Positions 32,861 to 44,424 of a stretch of 64,000 nt of DNA are shown here, piece after piece. Numbering within the stretch: position 1 is the stretch's first letter; each line of letters opens with the position of its first letter. The stretch comes from Diphasiastrum complanatum. Taxonomy: Eukaryota > Streptophyta > Lycopodiopsida > Lycopodiales > Lycopodiaceae. The stretch is from contig CM055111.1 in the NCBI GenBank assembly GCA_029204225.1, forward strand, positions 47,237,224 to 47,301,223, written 5' to 3'. The notes below the pieces were generated by a model. That model saw only the letters and a program-made list of their open reading frames with translations, was not told the DNA's origin and searched no databases. Position numbers and translations under genes: made by a program.

Positions 32861-34843
32861 CCTTGTCACTATTTTGGGTGGGCGTTTGCCCCAGTATATC
32901 ATCAAGCTCCACTGAATTGACCAATCCTGATGACAACTTTGCTTTAACCACATCAGCCAAACACAGGCCAATATGCATCAGTTGTTGGCAGTAATTTGGA
33001 GTTTACAGTAGTTGATGAGATCAGAAATTTAATCAATTAGTGGTATCCTTCATGTTGGCACAATCTTCTTGAGTTGTGGAGAAGCTTTCTCATCCTCTAG
33101 CTCTGCTTTGATAGCTGCATTCACTTCAATAGCTTCAGGATCCTATGAGCAGTATGATAAGGACACCAAGTCTTATGAACATTGACTTGGCAATTAGATA
33201 AGCTTGAATGGTCTTATTGAGCTTGTAGCACAAATCAGATGGAATTTCTAGCTAGGTGTAGTTAGAGTCTAGACCTAGAGCTTTCTCATTTGACAGCTCG
33301 ATGGATTCATTAATCTCATGGGTTGTCTTCATTGATTCTCTCTTTCCAAATTTGTTTTGCTTTGTCTATGTCGTTATTATTCTCAATGACTCTTTCCAGG
33401 GTAAGTGAGAATAATCTTTACCAACAATTAAGCTACATTCTGCGTCAATACCACTATCCACTAGCAGTCTGACTATATGTACCATTTTGATTATATAAGC
33501 AAAGACACAAATAATCTGCAGATGAGCATCAAACGTTTGCAATTGAGTTCCAAACACTTCCAACCAACACTCATTTGTTGATTCAGGGATACATATGATT
33601 ACAGCAAACTCAACAGTTGTTCCAAATAGGGACAACTAACACATCAGGATGATCTGTTATGAGGTAACTATTATTGTTGTAGATACTAGAGATGATTCAG
33701 CAAAGACGCACTATGAATACATGTAGAATAAGAGCAACTTTTGTAAGATAAGCAACCACATGCGATGACATGAATAGATGTCAAAACTTGTATGAATAAC
33801 ATAATTCACCAAGAGCATGGCACCCGGGCATACATAAACACTTGATTTGGTTCAAAGGATCTTTTATTGGCCACAGATGAAACCCTTTGTAGAATCATAT
33901 GTTTGTTAATTGCAAGCAATGGTAGTTAGTTAAGATAAACACTTAAGAACTAGTGGACTGTAACTCCATTATAAATTTCCAATAAGAGGTGGGAATAGCA
34001 TTTCTTTATGTGCAAATAGGCTTCTGTTGGTACATTCTAGCAGGATTCCTTAGGAATATGTAGTAGCAGAATTTTATGCTACACAGGTAGTCTATAATGG
34101 GTATTTTTAAGCAGCCTTACTTATCAATGTGGCAACAAAGTTCCATGGCACTTATTAGCAGAGTCCTTTCATTGTCAAGAAGAAACTAAGTTCTTCTATC
34201 TCACATTGTTGATGTCCTGTTAGTATTTGAGAGCAACACTCTTACTCCATGATGGCTTTCTTTGATATTCCTCGTCCACTGGTACAACAACATGGTCAAG
34301 CAACAACAGTGCATCTATTTTTGTAGCACCTGTATTGAAATTGTTGGTCACAAATGATGGTCATTCCATCGTGTTGTGGTTGCTTCTATTCAACAACTCC
34401 ATTCTAGTTGTCTTTGTAATTGTCACATACATTCTCGTGGCAAATTCTTTGGGCTCCTTTTGACATGATTCTTCTTGTATTCTTTATGCATGATGGGATA
34501 ATTATTCTTCTCCAGGAATGCTATCGATTCATACAATTGGCATTATATCGTACATTGTGATTCTATCATAACATTCTATAGTCATGATGTTCAAATAAAT
34601 GCCATTCTTTCTCATTCTTGGTCCCTAAAATTGGCTTGTCATGTATTTTGTTTGAGGCAAAAGTTAAAACTGTTAGCCAAATCCTTGCGTATGATGCTCA
34701 TCTAAATGTCTTCAATTGGCATTCTTGGTCCATCCCCATATAACAAACAAAACATGTACTCTGCAACCCTGAGTCCCCAAGCACAAAATCTTAGAACATC
34801 AACTTCATCATGCAGGGCATGTACCAAATGCTAAAGCATCCCT
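32861..34843. other. Stretch of mixed decayed sequence
   Basis: A minus-strand frame at 33635-33366 (IVRLLVDSGIDAECSLIVGK) has protein-like composition but no family I recognise. It may belong to the element whose protease lies at 32550-32860. The rest is stop-rich. Confidence 0.3.
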
Positions 34844-36085
34844 TGTTAGAGTTAATGTTCACATTGGTACCCCTAATGATATCATCTAGGTTAATTAGGA
34901 AGTTCCAGATTCTAATGCTTGATTTGGAGCACAAGTTATTGCTATAGATAGGTGTTAGTGCTTTTACCATATGTAGAGACATTAATTAGGCAATTGCTTT
35001 TAGATTGCTTTTGCTTTTGACATAGACCAAAGTCTATAAGAATGTAGTGCGCCCTACCTCATTTGCAATGGGACATAGTTGGAGTTTCCATGTGTTTGGC
35101 TATTGTTTCATCACAATAGGAATCTTGTCTTGGGTTACTTGTATGAGCAAATGGGTTTTTTAACATAGTATCAAGCATGGTTCAAGATTCGAGAGAACAA
35201 AGAGGTACTCCAATGAACGAAATCAATTCATAAGGGATTGATTTGGCCATCATCTTCAAAGGAGAAAAGCAGGTGCAGGTGGCGTCCCTAGCCAACTCTC
35301 AAGTTTGCTTTTCATCTACAACGGTGGCAGCTTTGTGAGAAGATCTAGTGCTACAAGGAAAAGAGCTGTGCTGCAAGAGGAGATTATGAAATCTGCCTCA
35401 GATCTCATAAGGATCAAAATTCAAAAGAAGCTGTTTTGCTGCAGATTGTCAGAGTTTTTTTATTGCTTGTAGGATGACTCACGCTGCTGCAGATCTAGCG
35501 TTTTTCTTGAAATTGGATCCATAGTTAAGAATGCTGGACCAGAATTGTTATCCATAGTTATTGCGAGTCTGCTAAAGATCATTGTAGACAGGTTGCTGGA
35601 AACAGATTTTTTAAGCAAACGTATTGCTGCAAAGACAGCTGATATTGGTAGCGAGATAGATCGTTAGAAGCAGAAGCAGATTGCTAAGATTCGGCTCACA
35701 AACGACAATCAAATAGGTTGTTGGAGATGAATCGCTGAAGACAGATTTTGTGGTCACTATCATTAAAAATCAACAGTATGGGTTGATGTTTAGCCTCAAG
35801 AAAACAACAGGGGTCATTTCTTTCAATTGACAGGTTATTGATTAGTCTTAGAAAATCAATATGAAGGCTTCTTAAGTGAAGCAGGTTCCTTTAAGGAAGA
35901 TAGACGTACACCAATTGGGAAGTTTGCATATGACAAAGTGTCAGGACAAATAGATGTCATGATGAGATGCTTTCTAAGTTGGAAAGTTGTTTGGAGCAAG
36001 TAACTCTATGTGTGAGATAGAGGTAGGAGATTCCATGGAAAAGATAATGTCAAGTACTTTGTGTGAGAAAGTATTTGAGGGGGAG
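34844..36085 (+). mobile_element. Non-autonomous Copia-like element, plus copy
   Basis: An LTR ending TTTTTTAACA at 35165 is followed by TAGTATCAAGC, a decayed TGGTATCAGAGC primer site. The leader (GATTCGAGAGAACAAAGAGG) and interior match, on the other strand, the copy at 42590-43453. The interior (35180-36070) has no pol and is rich in GATCGTT/AATCGCTG/GATTGCT words. It ends in TTTGAGGGGGAG (36074-36085), a Copia-style polypurine tract, before TATCAGTTAC, perhaps a mutated LTR start. The left LTR edge (TGTTAG at 34844) is a guess. Confidence 0.55.
36074..36085 (+). other. Polypurine tract
   Basis: TTTGAGGGGGAG, the usual form in plant Copia elements. It lies between two similar copies of TACTTTGTGTGAG(A/G)AAGTAT. 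Confidence 0.55.
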
Positions 36086-37975
36086 TATCAGTTACTTTGT
36101 GTGAGGAAGTATTGTATACGTTTTATCTTTCTATTGGGGATGCTCTATTACTTGCATATTTGATTGGGTTCATGGATGACATCCTATTTGTATCATTGTT
36201 GGAGAATGGTTGAAAACAGGAATGCAAAACATGAAGTGTATATCCAAGGGGAGTAGTTCAACTAAGTTCATCAAGTCCATCACAGGTGGTAACTTATGAG
36301 AGTACCAAGTGAGGACAATGTTTTTGTTCAACAGGGAAGAATCATGACCATATGATTGAGACCAATATAGATGGCAATATGGGCTTTGTCCTCAATAATT
36401 ATTGTGTTAAACCCATGATAGATAGCTTTTAAAGTTTAGGGGATAAGCTTAGGTTGACTAGGCTAGGAACCGAGTAGTAGGGTGTAAACCTTGTTGGGAC
36501 CCATGCCATGTTAATTGCCAAATCTATTACCTTCTTGAAAATTTCCCTTGAGGACCTCCAGAACTCTCTAGTAGCATGACTCGCATGCACTCTTTACAAA
36601 TAATCGATTCTTATGATTATGAGTTCTTTGTGCGAAAGCTTCCTTTTGAGTGGCTATACCAAAAAATGGAATCAAAATTTTTGTGCAGTGTGTTTTACCC
36701 TCGAATGACAACACATGAGACACCTCTTAATGTCAATAACTACACGATGCTTATATGCACATAACAGATACGTCACATCTTTATCAATTCCATGTATATA
36801 TGTATGCTAAAATCTTTGTTTCACAAAACAAAAAAAAATGGAATGATGTGACCTATGTGCATCGTACATCATATCTATAACAACAAACAATAGCCTATTA
36901 CCATTTGGCTTGTACAAAATAGTAACCATACAATAGTTATTTCAATAAACAATGTATTGAACCAAATCTAATGCGACATTTACATGGTATATCAATAATC
37001 TTAGCAAGTCAAGAATCAAACTGAATCTAGCAATATTGATCATTGAGCATTATCATAGTGCACAAACAATTAATCTTCATCTAATCTTTTTCCAATGCCA
37101 AGGAAATTCTAGACATTTGTTTTAAAGTTCCCCTAAAAAAAGAACCATTTTGAACATTATACAATGTTTTAGCTTGTAGAAATCCAATGACACTATAGAT
37201 CCAATCACACACCTAAGAATGTGCACATTTATAGTGATAACCCTATCGTAAATGTTGTGAGAGGCCTTTCATATGCCAACCATAAAGCTTTGAACACTCT
37301 CAAGTTCAGATTTTCACTTTCTCTTTTCATTGAAAAAAAGTCCTCAATTCTAGAACATATATACAAAAACACCATGGATTGTCAATTTTCAGATTTTGCA
37401 AGCCCTTTGTCTTCCATTTGCCACAATAGCTTCCTCCAAGTTGATAACAAGCATTACATAGGTTATGGATAGTTCAACATCAAAAAGCAATCTACTAAAG
37501 ACATGATAAGATTCCTCCCTAAATGGCTAACCATTAGCATTGATAGAGATTCATAGAAACCATTAAAGACTCTAGATGAGGTATTTGGAGAATTGCTCAC
37601 CACCACATGGTCTCGCAAAGAATTTGACAAAACAGCACTCTGCACAAGCAATTTGAACAATAAGAAACATCTAAACACTTATGAGCCTCAAAATTAGCTT
37701 TTAAGAAGTCATTTTTAAGAATTTGAAAGATTGAAAAACTACATTGTTAGCTTTGTAAGCCTTTGTCTCTTCTTTGCTAGTAACCACTGATGTATAGCTT
37801 TAAAAGATAATCAACTAGTTGAAATTCGTGATTACAGTAGAAAGGTCATGTTTGTTACAGGATTTTTTAATTTGAATAGAAGTATTCTTCTAAGGCTGGA
37901 AAAAAAAAAGATAGTAGTTTAAACAAGTATCTCCACCTACCACATTGGAAATGTCAAATTAGAATAGGGCGACTC
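36086..37975. other. Stretch without recognised genes
   Basis: The first few hundred bases may be the 3' LTR of the plus Copia-like element. The remainder is AT-rich with only short frames. Confidence 0.3.
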
Positions 37976-38045
37976 CTAAGTTGCATCGGAACGTCGTTCT
38001 GGACACTCAACATTCCGAGACGCAACGTTCCGGAACATTGATAAG
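37976..38045 (+). mobile_element. Terminal fragment of a hAT-like foldback family
   Basis: CTCCTAAGTTGCATCGGAACG is followed by TTCTGG, CATTCCGAGACGCAACG and TTCCGGAAC. These are the subterminal words of the complete element at 43746-44416 and of the fragment at 53836-53878. No partner end was found nearby. Confidence 0.4.
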
Positions 38046-39099
38046 AAAAATTTGGAATATTATTTCGTTTTTCCATGGAACCCAAATGTTGGATACACTT
38101 TTATTGGAGATTGTTAAGGTTGTGAAGAGAGCAATAGGAGGCCAAAATGCGTGTGTGAGCACTCTATGTCAAGGTAGTGATCTATAGAAGGTGATTGCAT
38201 TCATGTGGTTGATGTGCATGAGGCCCTGTTGCATAGTTTTTTCTAGGTGTTGGGTGTTGGTTTAGTGATTTAGGCTGCCTACATTGGAATTAAAGTTTAA
38301 AGTTTAGGCAACTTATGAGGTGTGTTAGCGCCCTTTTTTTAACCTATCCCCTTTACATGGAGTTTTTGACCATTTCTATAGATGCTTATGGCGGACGAGG
38401 CATGTGGGTAGAGCTGGATCTCTTGGTGGGAGACAGTAGTTTTTTGCAAGTTCAGCTGCTCATAGATAATGTTTCTGTTGCAGTAGTACCTTTTGCAGCA
38501 CGGTGACGAGAATTAGGTCATTTCCGTGGTTTGACCAGGCCATATGGACGGTCCATGGGCATTATCCCATGTATCGCAGTTCCTGCACCCAAGCACATAC
38601 ATTGCAACAACAACCAGGCCAGTCCATGGGCCCACGCTACAAATTGGTGGGACAGCTAGGTTCTGTTAGCACAAGATCAAGGGCTGGCAGCAGTGTGCAC
38701 CTTCTAGCACCAAGGTTGGTCCATTATGGCCAATTTCACACGTAGGGCTATCACGGCCCAAAGGCAGGGCCATCACAGCCTTCATGAGCAGTACTAAGTT
38801 ACAACAAGGCCATAAGTTACAAGAGAGGCATTTCCATCATGGGAATCAATTGGAAGAGGGCCTACTAAGCATAGTGGCCCAAGTTCAATAGAGGCCGCAG
38901 CTCCTAGGACAGCTATGGGAGGTGTTGGGGACAGGGTCCACCTACAACCATACTGAGTTTCAATACTGAGTTTATAAGATACCACAATCCTAGCAATGAC
39001 GAGAAGCATATGTAAGATAAGCAAGGGTAAGGCAAACAAGCCTCCCTCTCTGTCGTATTGTCATAACATCCGTGCATTGCTAGACACACACACCAGCCG
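38046..39099. other. Stretch without recognised genes
   Basis: Short GGCCCA/CCATGGGC-rich pieces at 38540-38900. Possible extension of the hAT relic to its right. Confidence 0.25.
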
Positions 39100-40290
39100 C
39101 ATCGATAGCCAGTTCCTCTTCTTCGAGTCTTGCATGGACCAGTTGCTTCTGTTCTGCTCACAACGACATCACTCTCTCCGCCAACCGCCAGAGCTCTGGC
39201 GTGGAGTGGCCCTGACAACCCCACCATGTCATAGGACACATCTATTCCTCCCTCCGCTAGCACTAGTTCATCATGAAATGCTCGATCCCTTTCTCAAACT
39301 TCAGCAAGTCTACCTCGATGATGCTGAGACGCTCACCTGGTGGCAAAAGAACCATTTCATGTGTCAATGTCTATACAAGCAAGATCGTACGAGCATGAAC
39401 CATGAAAACACTCTGAAGTTAAATTGAAAATTGGTATGTAATACCTGTCCCTAGATAGACTCTCTCTATATACTCTCTATATACGAGCATGAACCATGAA
39501 AACACTCTGAGGTTAAATTGAAAATTGGTATGTAATACTTGGCCCTAGATCTCTCTCTATATACTCCAACCATCCTCGGTGGAGCTCTGGGTCGTCTGGT
39601 GGTGTGCCACAAGGGGTGCAACATGTGGGCCATGGCATGGATGGGCTTATGAAATGGTCCCATCTCTACTACCTAAGCTCTGACGCCCGTGTCCAAAACT
39701 CATCTCCAAACACAGTCGTCTGAAAAGGAGTAGCATCCTCACTACGGCCTCTAAATTCATCGAATCCAGGGCTGGCCACCATCCTCCGCAAGTGGTCTCA
39801 CAGAACCACAAAACGCTCGAGAACCATGAAGTAGTAGCTGAATCGTGTGGGTGTCGGCTTTCTGAGATCCAGGGGTGAGAATCTGCGAAATAAGGCCAAC
39901 ATAAGCTTCTTCCCGGTAATGAAGCTGACCACAAGCATGGCCTAAGTAGTAATCACCCAACAAAAATTTGTAACGAGCCGAGCTAAGAAATGACAACAAC
40001 AAAACTAGCATAAAAGACGGGAAAGAAGGTGAAGAAAGGATACCTCATGGATCGACGAAAATGTGCACATGTCGTGGATCAGCAGATCGATAGAATGCGC
40101 AGCACATGGTGTCCACACAATGGAGGGGTGCTCACGCATCAACAACTCTCCCATCTGCCCGCAATTTGTGGCATTGTCTCTGACAACTTGAACCACGTGC
40201 TCGGCCCCAATCTCCTAGATGGCAGAGTTCACTACATCGTAGATGAACTCTGCAGTGATGGCTCCACCACCACAAGTGGCATCCACCCCT
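39100..40290 (-). pseudogene. hAT-superfamily transposase (DUF659 type), broken, minus copy
   Basis: Reading leftward: a DUF659 end GGGAITAEFIYDVVNSAIWE (40280-40215) and VVQVVRDNATNCGQMGELLM, then EHPSIVWTPCAAHSIDLLIHD (40190-40060), the hallmark of plant hAT cores. A shifted part follows (39650-40010). A possible C-terminal block MTWWGCQGHSTPELWRLAERV lies near 39230. A 94-bp tandem duplication (39388-39575) interrupts it. Stops and shifts show it is dead. Confidence 0.65.
39388..39575. repeat. 94-bp tandem duplication
   Basis: TACGAGCATGAACCATGAAA starts both 39388 and 39482. The copies differ at a few bases. Confidence 0.85.
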
Positions 40291-40368
40291 CGTAAAAACA
40301 CAATGCAAGCGGACAGGAGACCATGGTGTTCACGACGGATTAGACATAAGTTAAACAAAACAAATTAG

Positions 40369-40490
40369 ACATCAGTTAGACACACTTGCCATATCAAGCA
40401 CTTGCCATAAGTTAGACATAAATTAGACCGTGACTGCAAAACAAATTCTATTAGACATAAGTTAGACACACTTGCCATATCAAGCACAAC
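40369..40490. repeat. 86-bp-period repeat with TTAGACATAAG words
   Basis: GTTAGACACACTTGCCATAT recurs at 40375 and 40461. Shorter TTAGACAT(A/C)AG words lie around it from 40340. Confidence 0.75.
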
Positions 40491-41329
40491 CAGGTGAGTA
40501 GTCGAATGTAATAACGGATATCGATCCAATGGGAAGGGGGTAAACTATGTAATGGGAGTGAGAACCTAGGCTTGCTAAGGTTGTCAAGCTTAGCGTGGGA
40601 TCTAATCGTGGAATGAGCTTAGATTTGGGGTGTTGTTCATCCTTTTGCCTCTTTCTTTTTGTTATTTTCTTATTTTGGTTTCTCTTTTTCTTGCTTTGGC
40701 TTCTTCTTGGTTATCTAGGCATCTTTGGCTCTAGAGCTTTTCCTCAAGAGGTTGATCTTCTCAAGGGAGGTGAACAATGTATTCAAAAAACCTACCTTGT
40801 GGATTCGTATTAAAACTAGATGGAAAGAATGCTTGTGCTAGTGATAGTTCTTGATTGTGATAGCATGATTAAACAAAAACAAATCCACAAATGATTACCT
40901 AAACACAAAATGGAGGCCCCTTTGACAATGAAAGTAAGAAAGGGGAGGAGATACTCTCTCACTCTCAATCTCTATTCTTTGCAAATGAAAAAGGTGGCTA
41001 CAAAATGGTGTCACATACCCTTATAAAGACAAGACTAGGTAGGGTTAGGGTTTTTGGTGGAGCCAAAACCATGTACCTTAACAACTTGACTTTTATAAAA
41101 ATTTTGTGCCAAATTCATTTTTAACTACTTGGATCCCTTTCATTTTGGGCCCATTTGAGAGCTAAGTACCATTAATTCTCGCGCTTTGGCTTGCGAATAC
41201 CTTGCACCTTCTACGGGTTATGATTGACGAATCATAATTCAGATTCTAGTTTATACTTGATTGTTTAAGAGAGGGTAGCGTGCGTGTTCAAAAGATCAAA
41301 TGCTATGTGCATATATCTTTTGATGCCAA
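40491..41329. other. Stretch without recognised genes
   Basis: Possible LTR or leader debris (a C/T-rich run at 40640-40700, AGGGTTAGGGTTTTT at 41044-41058). Nothing firm. Confidence 0.25.
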
Positions 41330-41820
41330 TCTCCTTAGAATGGTGGCTATCCTTGATGGAGATGGCTTGTAATAGTAGTAAGCATTCGGCTGCTGGTTAT
41401 AGCTCGTTCATGCTTATGTACGATTGCGAACCTAGATCACCCATTGATGTTGAGACTCGATCAATCACATTTCAGAAAGTAGCGGATATCTTGCACGACG
41501 TCCAAGAAATGCTACAAATAGCACGTGAGAATGTCCAAATTGCCCAGGATAGGGATAGACATTATGCTAAGCTGAGAAGATCGCCTCGAGACTTTCAAGT
41601 GGGGGGAGTTTATTTACGAATCCCGAAGGATTCTAGTGTAATGCGTACCGACAAGCACTACAAATTGTCCGCTACATATAGGGGACCGTATCAAATCTTG
41701 AAAAAGATTGGATCCTTGGCTTACCAATTGGACCTCCCGGAAGGAACACAAGTGCACCTGGTTTTTCAGGTACGTCGACTTAAGAAAGGTCTATGTGAAG
41801 GGGAACATCATGGTTCTTGA
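41330..41820 (+). pseudogene. pol: Chromovirus Ty3 integrase C-terminus
   Basis: The frame carries WWLSLMEMACNSSKHSAAGY (after the catalytic Glu region), PRSPIDV, the helix AQDRDRHYAKLRR, then KLSATYRGPYQILKKIGSLA and QVHLVFQVRRLKKG, the GPY/F and end region of chromovirus integrase. It ends with a stop at 41820 and is open without damage. Everything upstream of about 41330 (gag, RT, most of integrase) is missing, so this is a truncated 3' part followed by its LTR. Confidence 0.85.
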
Positions 41821-42032
41821 GATCAATTGGACTTGTTGAATGAATCTTCAGATGTGACTCGACTTGAACTCGAAAAGATCTTCGATACTAGAACTACAAC
41901 AGTTGAGAAATTGAATAGTTACTGAGCATCTGGTTTGATGGAAAAGGTCATACAGACGATGATGATTCCTGGAAATAGGAAGGTAGCCTAAAAAGGAACT
42001 TCCCTAACTTTAAGTTCTGAGGTCAGAACTTG

Positions 42033-42048
42033 AATAAGGAGGGAAGAA
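42033..42048 (+). other. Polypurine tract of the chromovirus
   Basis: AATAAGGAGGGAAGAA directly before TGTCATGCCC, the LTR start. Confidence 0.75.
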
Positions 42049-42589
42049 TGTCATGCCCACGACTGATCTCGGAATAATTATCCCATTAGGAGATCAGTAG
42101 GCCTACCTCGACCCATACTTTAGTTACGACTATGAGGGCATCATGTGTATATGGTCATAATTAATGGTTGGAGGCCTAAACTCAAGATGGTGGATTTTTA
42201 TGAGTCTATCAGTCAGTCATAGGAGAATTGGATGATGTGGCCCAATTAGAGGCTGCAGAGGTGTCCAGTGAGGTGTCACAGTGCACCACTAGCAGTGCAT
42301 GGGCCTTGGAGGGTATAAGTATATCCATTGCGCTCTCACTAGTGTATGCCTGATTGAGGTAAGGCCAGAGTGGCATCTCTCTCCTATTGAGCATTGATTG
42401 GTAGATCCATAGCTTGGGAGCTAGATCCGATCGATCTAGGCTTGGTTGGGATGGTTTGTCCACCATCCGTTTCCCTTTTTTGTTCTATGGGTTCAGCATC
42501 CTAGACTTTGATCCTTGGAGGAGGTCTTTACACCAGTTGTGAACCAGTGATCAAATCTGTCCTCTTTCCAGTAACCTGCCTTGCGAAAC
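42049..42589 (+). repeat. Chromovirus 3' LTR (right edge uncertain)
   Basis: It starts TGTCATGCCC after the polypurine tract. A TATA box (TATAAGTATA, 42314-42323) lies about 265 bp in. The right edge could not be fixed, because it merges with the GATCGCTG-rich interior of a Copia-like element. Confidence 0.65.
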
Positions 42590-43453
42590 AGAGGCTTCTG
42601 TAGGCTAGTCAGGAATTAACTACTATTCAGGAGATCCTGACTCCTACACACTTGGAGATTCAGCGAACAGATTCCAGTCAGTGATCTGTATTCCAGCAGC
42701 GATCCGATTTTAGTAGACAGCTATCTGATTCCAGCGATCAGTAATTAGGTCAGAAAACAATCCTGTAAACAGGCCAGCGATCAGGTTCAGGCAACAATCA
42801 GGTCTCCAGCAGACAGTAAACAGCTAACCAGGTCTGCATGTGATCCAATTACCCAGTTAACAATTCTGATGCAGCAATCTATAGGCAGCAGCGATCAGAT
42901 ACAGCAATCATTCCAGCTCAAGTAGTAATCTGTAGCAACGATCCAGTCAGCGATCTGATCTCGTTTACTAATCCAACAAACAGACAGCAGTAGGCAGCCA
43001 CCTAACAGCCAGCGTTGTTGATGAAGATCAAACTTAAGAGCTGGCTAGGACACCACCTCCACACCTCGAAGATGGTCGAGTCAATCTGCATGTGATGATT
43101 GACTCCATTCGTTGAGTACCTCCTTGTTCTCTCGAACCCTGAGCCATGCTCTGATACCATGTTAGAAAACTGACTTGTTCATAACAAGCAACCAAGATAA
43201 GTTTCCTATTGTGATGAAACAATAGCCAAACTCATGAGAGAGAACACAAGTGATAAAAACTCCAACTATGTCCATAGCAAGTATTGTCATTTGGATTATG
43301 TGAGAAAAGAAATCTATGTAAATATGTAAATATGATTATAAAAAGTTAAAAGTGTTAAGAATACATATCTCAAACAATGGCATCACAAAAAAACAGCTAT
43401 CAAGAAAACAGGTTTTCAGCTTAATTCTAACCAAATACCTAGTGCTCCTAACA
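42590..43453 (-). mobile_element. Non-autonomous Copia-like element, minus copy (5' part)
   Basis: A 294-bp LTR (43160-43453, TGTTAG...CTAACA) is followed on the minus strand by TGGTATCAGAGC (43159-43148). The leader that follows matches the plus copy near 35180, and the interior (42590-43020) is full of GATCGCTG/GATTGCTG words. No coding region, polypurine tract or second LTR was found, so it is truncated at about 42590, against the chromovirus LTR. Confidence 0.65.
43148..43159 (-). other. Primer-binding site, initiator tRNA-Met type
   Basis: TGGTATCAGAGC on the minus strand, directly at the LTR end. Confidence 0.85.
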
Positions 43454-43745
43454 ATGGCAATTCAGTGGCTCATCTTACGACATTTTACCCGACCCCTAGT
43501 GCTATTGGATCAAGGCATCTTTGATGTTCTAATCTCTATCCATTTTTGCCAAGACATCATGTTGCCCTTAACCCCACTGCTTAGCAAGTCCCATGAACCC
43601 CGCTGCTTAGCGAGTCTCATTATAGAGATAAGGATGCCCAACTGATAAATGATTTCTTCAGGTACATATTTTAAGAGATTTATAAGAATGGAAAACAACT
43701 AGCCAATAGATTCATGAAAAACAATAGCTTATTATCTACAATCAA

Positions 43746-44416
43746 GGTTGCAGTCCGCGTTCCGGAACGCGATCCGGGATTTCCCATTAGGGTTTCCCGG
43801 AACGCAAATTTTTTTTTTTTTTGTATAGTTGCCAATATGGGTATCATGCGAAAGGATATCAAAAAAGCAATTGTTATGCAGATCTATTGCTTGGTTTCAG
43901 ATGGCTGCGGGCTACATTGATTAGAAATCTGGACATCAAGAGATGGTTTAAGAAAACTGGCTGCATTTTCATATGGTTTCAGAAATTTGGACTGTGTAGT
44001 TTGCCGACTGTTTCGGGTGCGAAACACCAAAAAGTGTGTTTTCACTCAGGGAGTTGAAAGGCCAAATCATGAAGAGGCCTTACCGTCGGGGGGCGTTGCC
44101 CCCCAAACCCCCTGTTTCAGCTATTCCAAAAGAAGTATACAATTCCTGCCAATCTAAGGAAGGCTCCTTCTAACTCTTTCTATCATTTTCTAACAGAAAA
44201 CGGAATCAGTAGATCTGCAAACCATTGGCATCAGAACAGCATTCAAAACTGATTTAGTTAGATTAAACTCAAAAAAAAAAAAATTGGCCATTACTCCTTT
44301 TTCCAAAAAAAAAAAAAAAAATTGCGATCCGAGTTGCGGATCGCTGACGTTCCGGATTGCACGATCGGATCGCACGATCCGGAACGTTTTTGCAGCGGAT
44401 CGCGATCCGCTGCAAC
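43746..44416. mobile_element. Non-autonomous hAT-like foldback element, 671 bp
   Basis: The left end GGTTGCAG...GCAAATTTTTTT and the right end, inverted, GTTGCAGCGG...GCAATTTTTTT form imperfect inverted ends of about 70-100 bp. Both are packed with CGATCCG, GGATCGC and TTCCGGAACG words. The flanks ACAATCAA (43738-43745) and ACAGTCAA (44417-44424) match at 7 of 8 bases, the target size of hAT elements. There is no transposase inside. Two poly-T/poly-A runs border the inner part. Confidence 0.7.
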
Positions 44417-44424
44417 ACAGTCAA

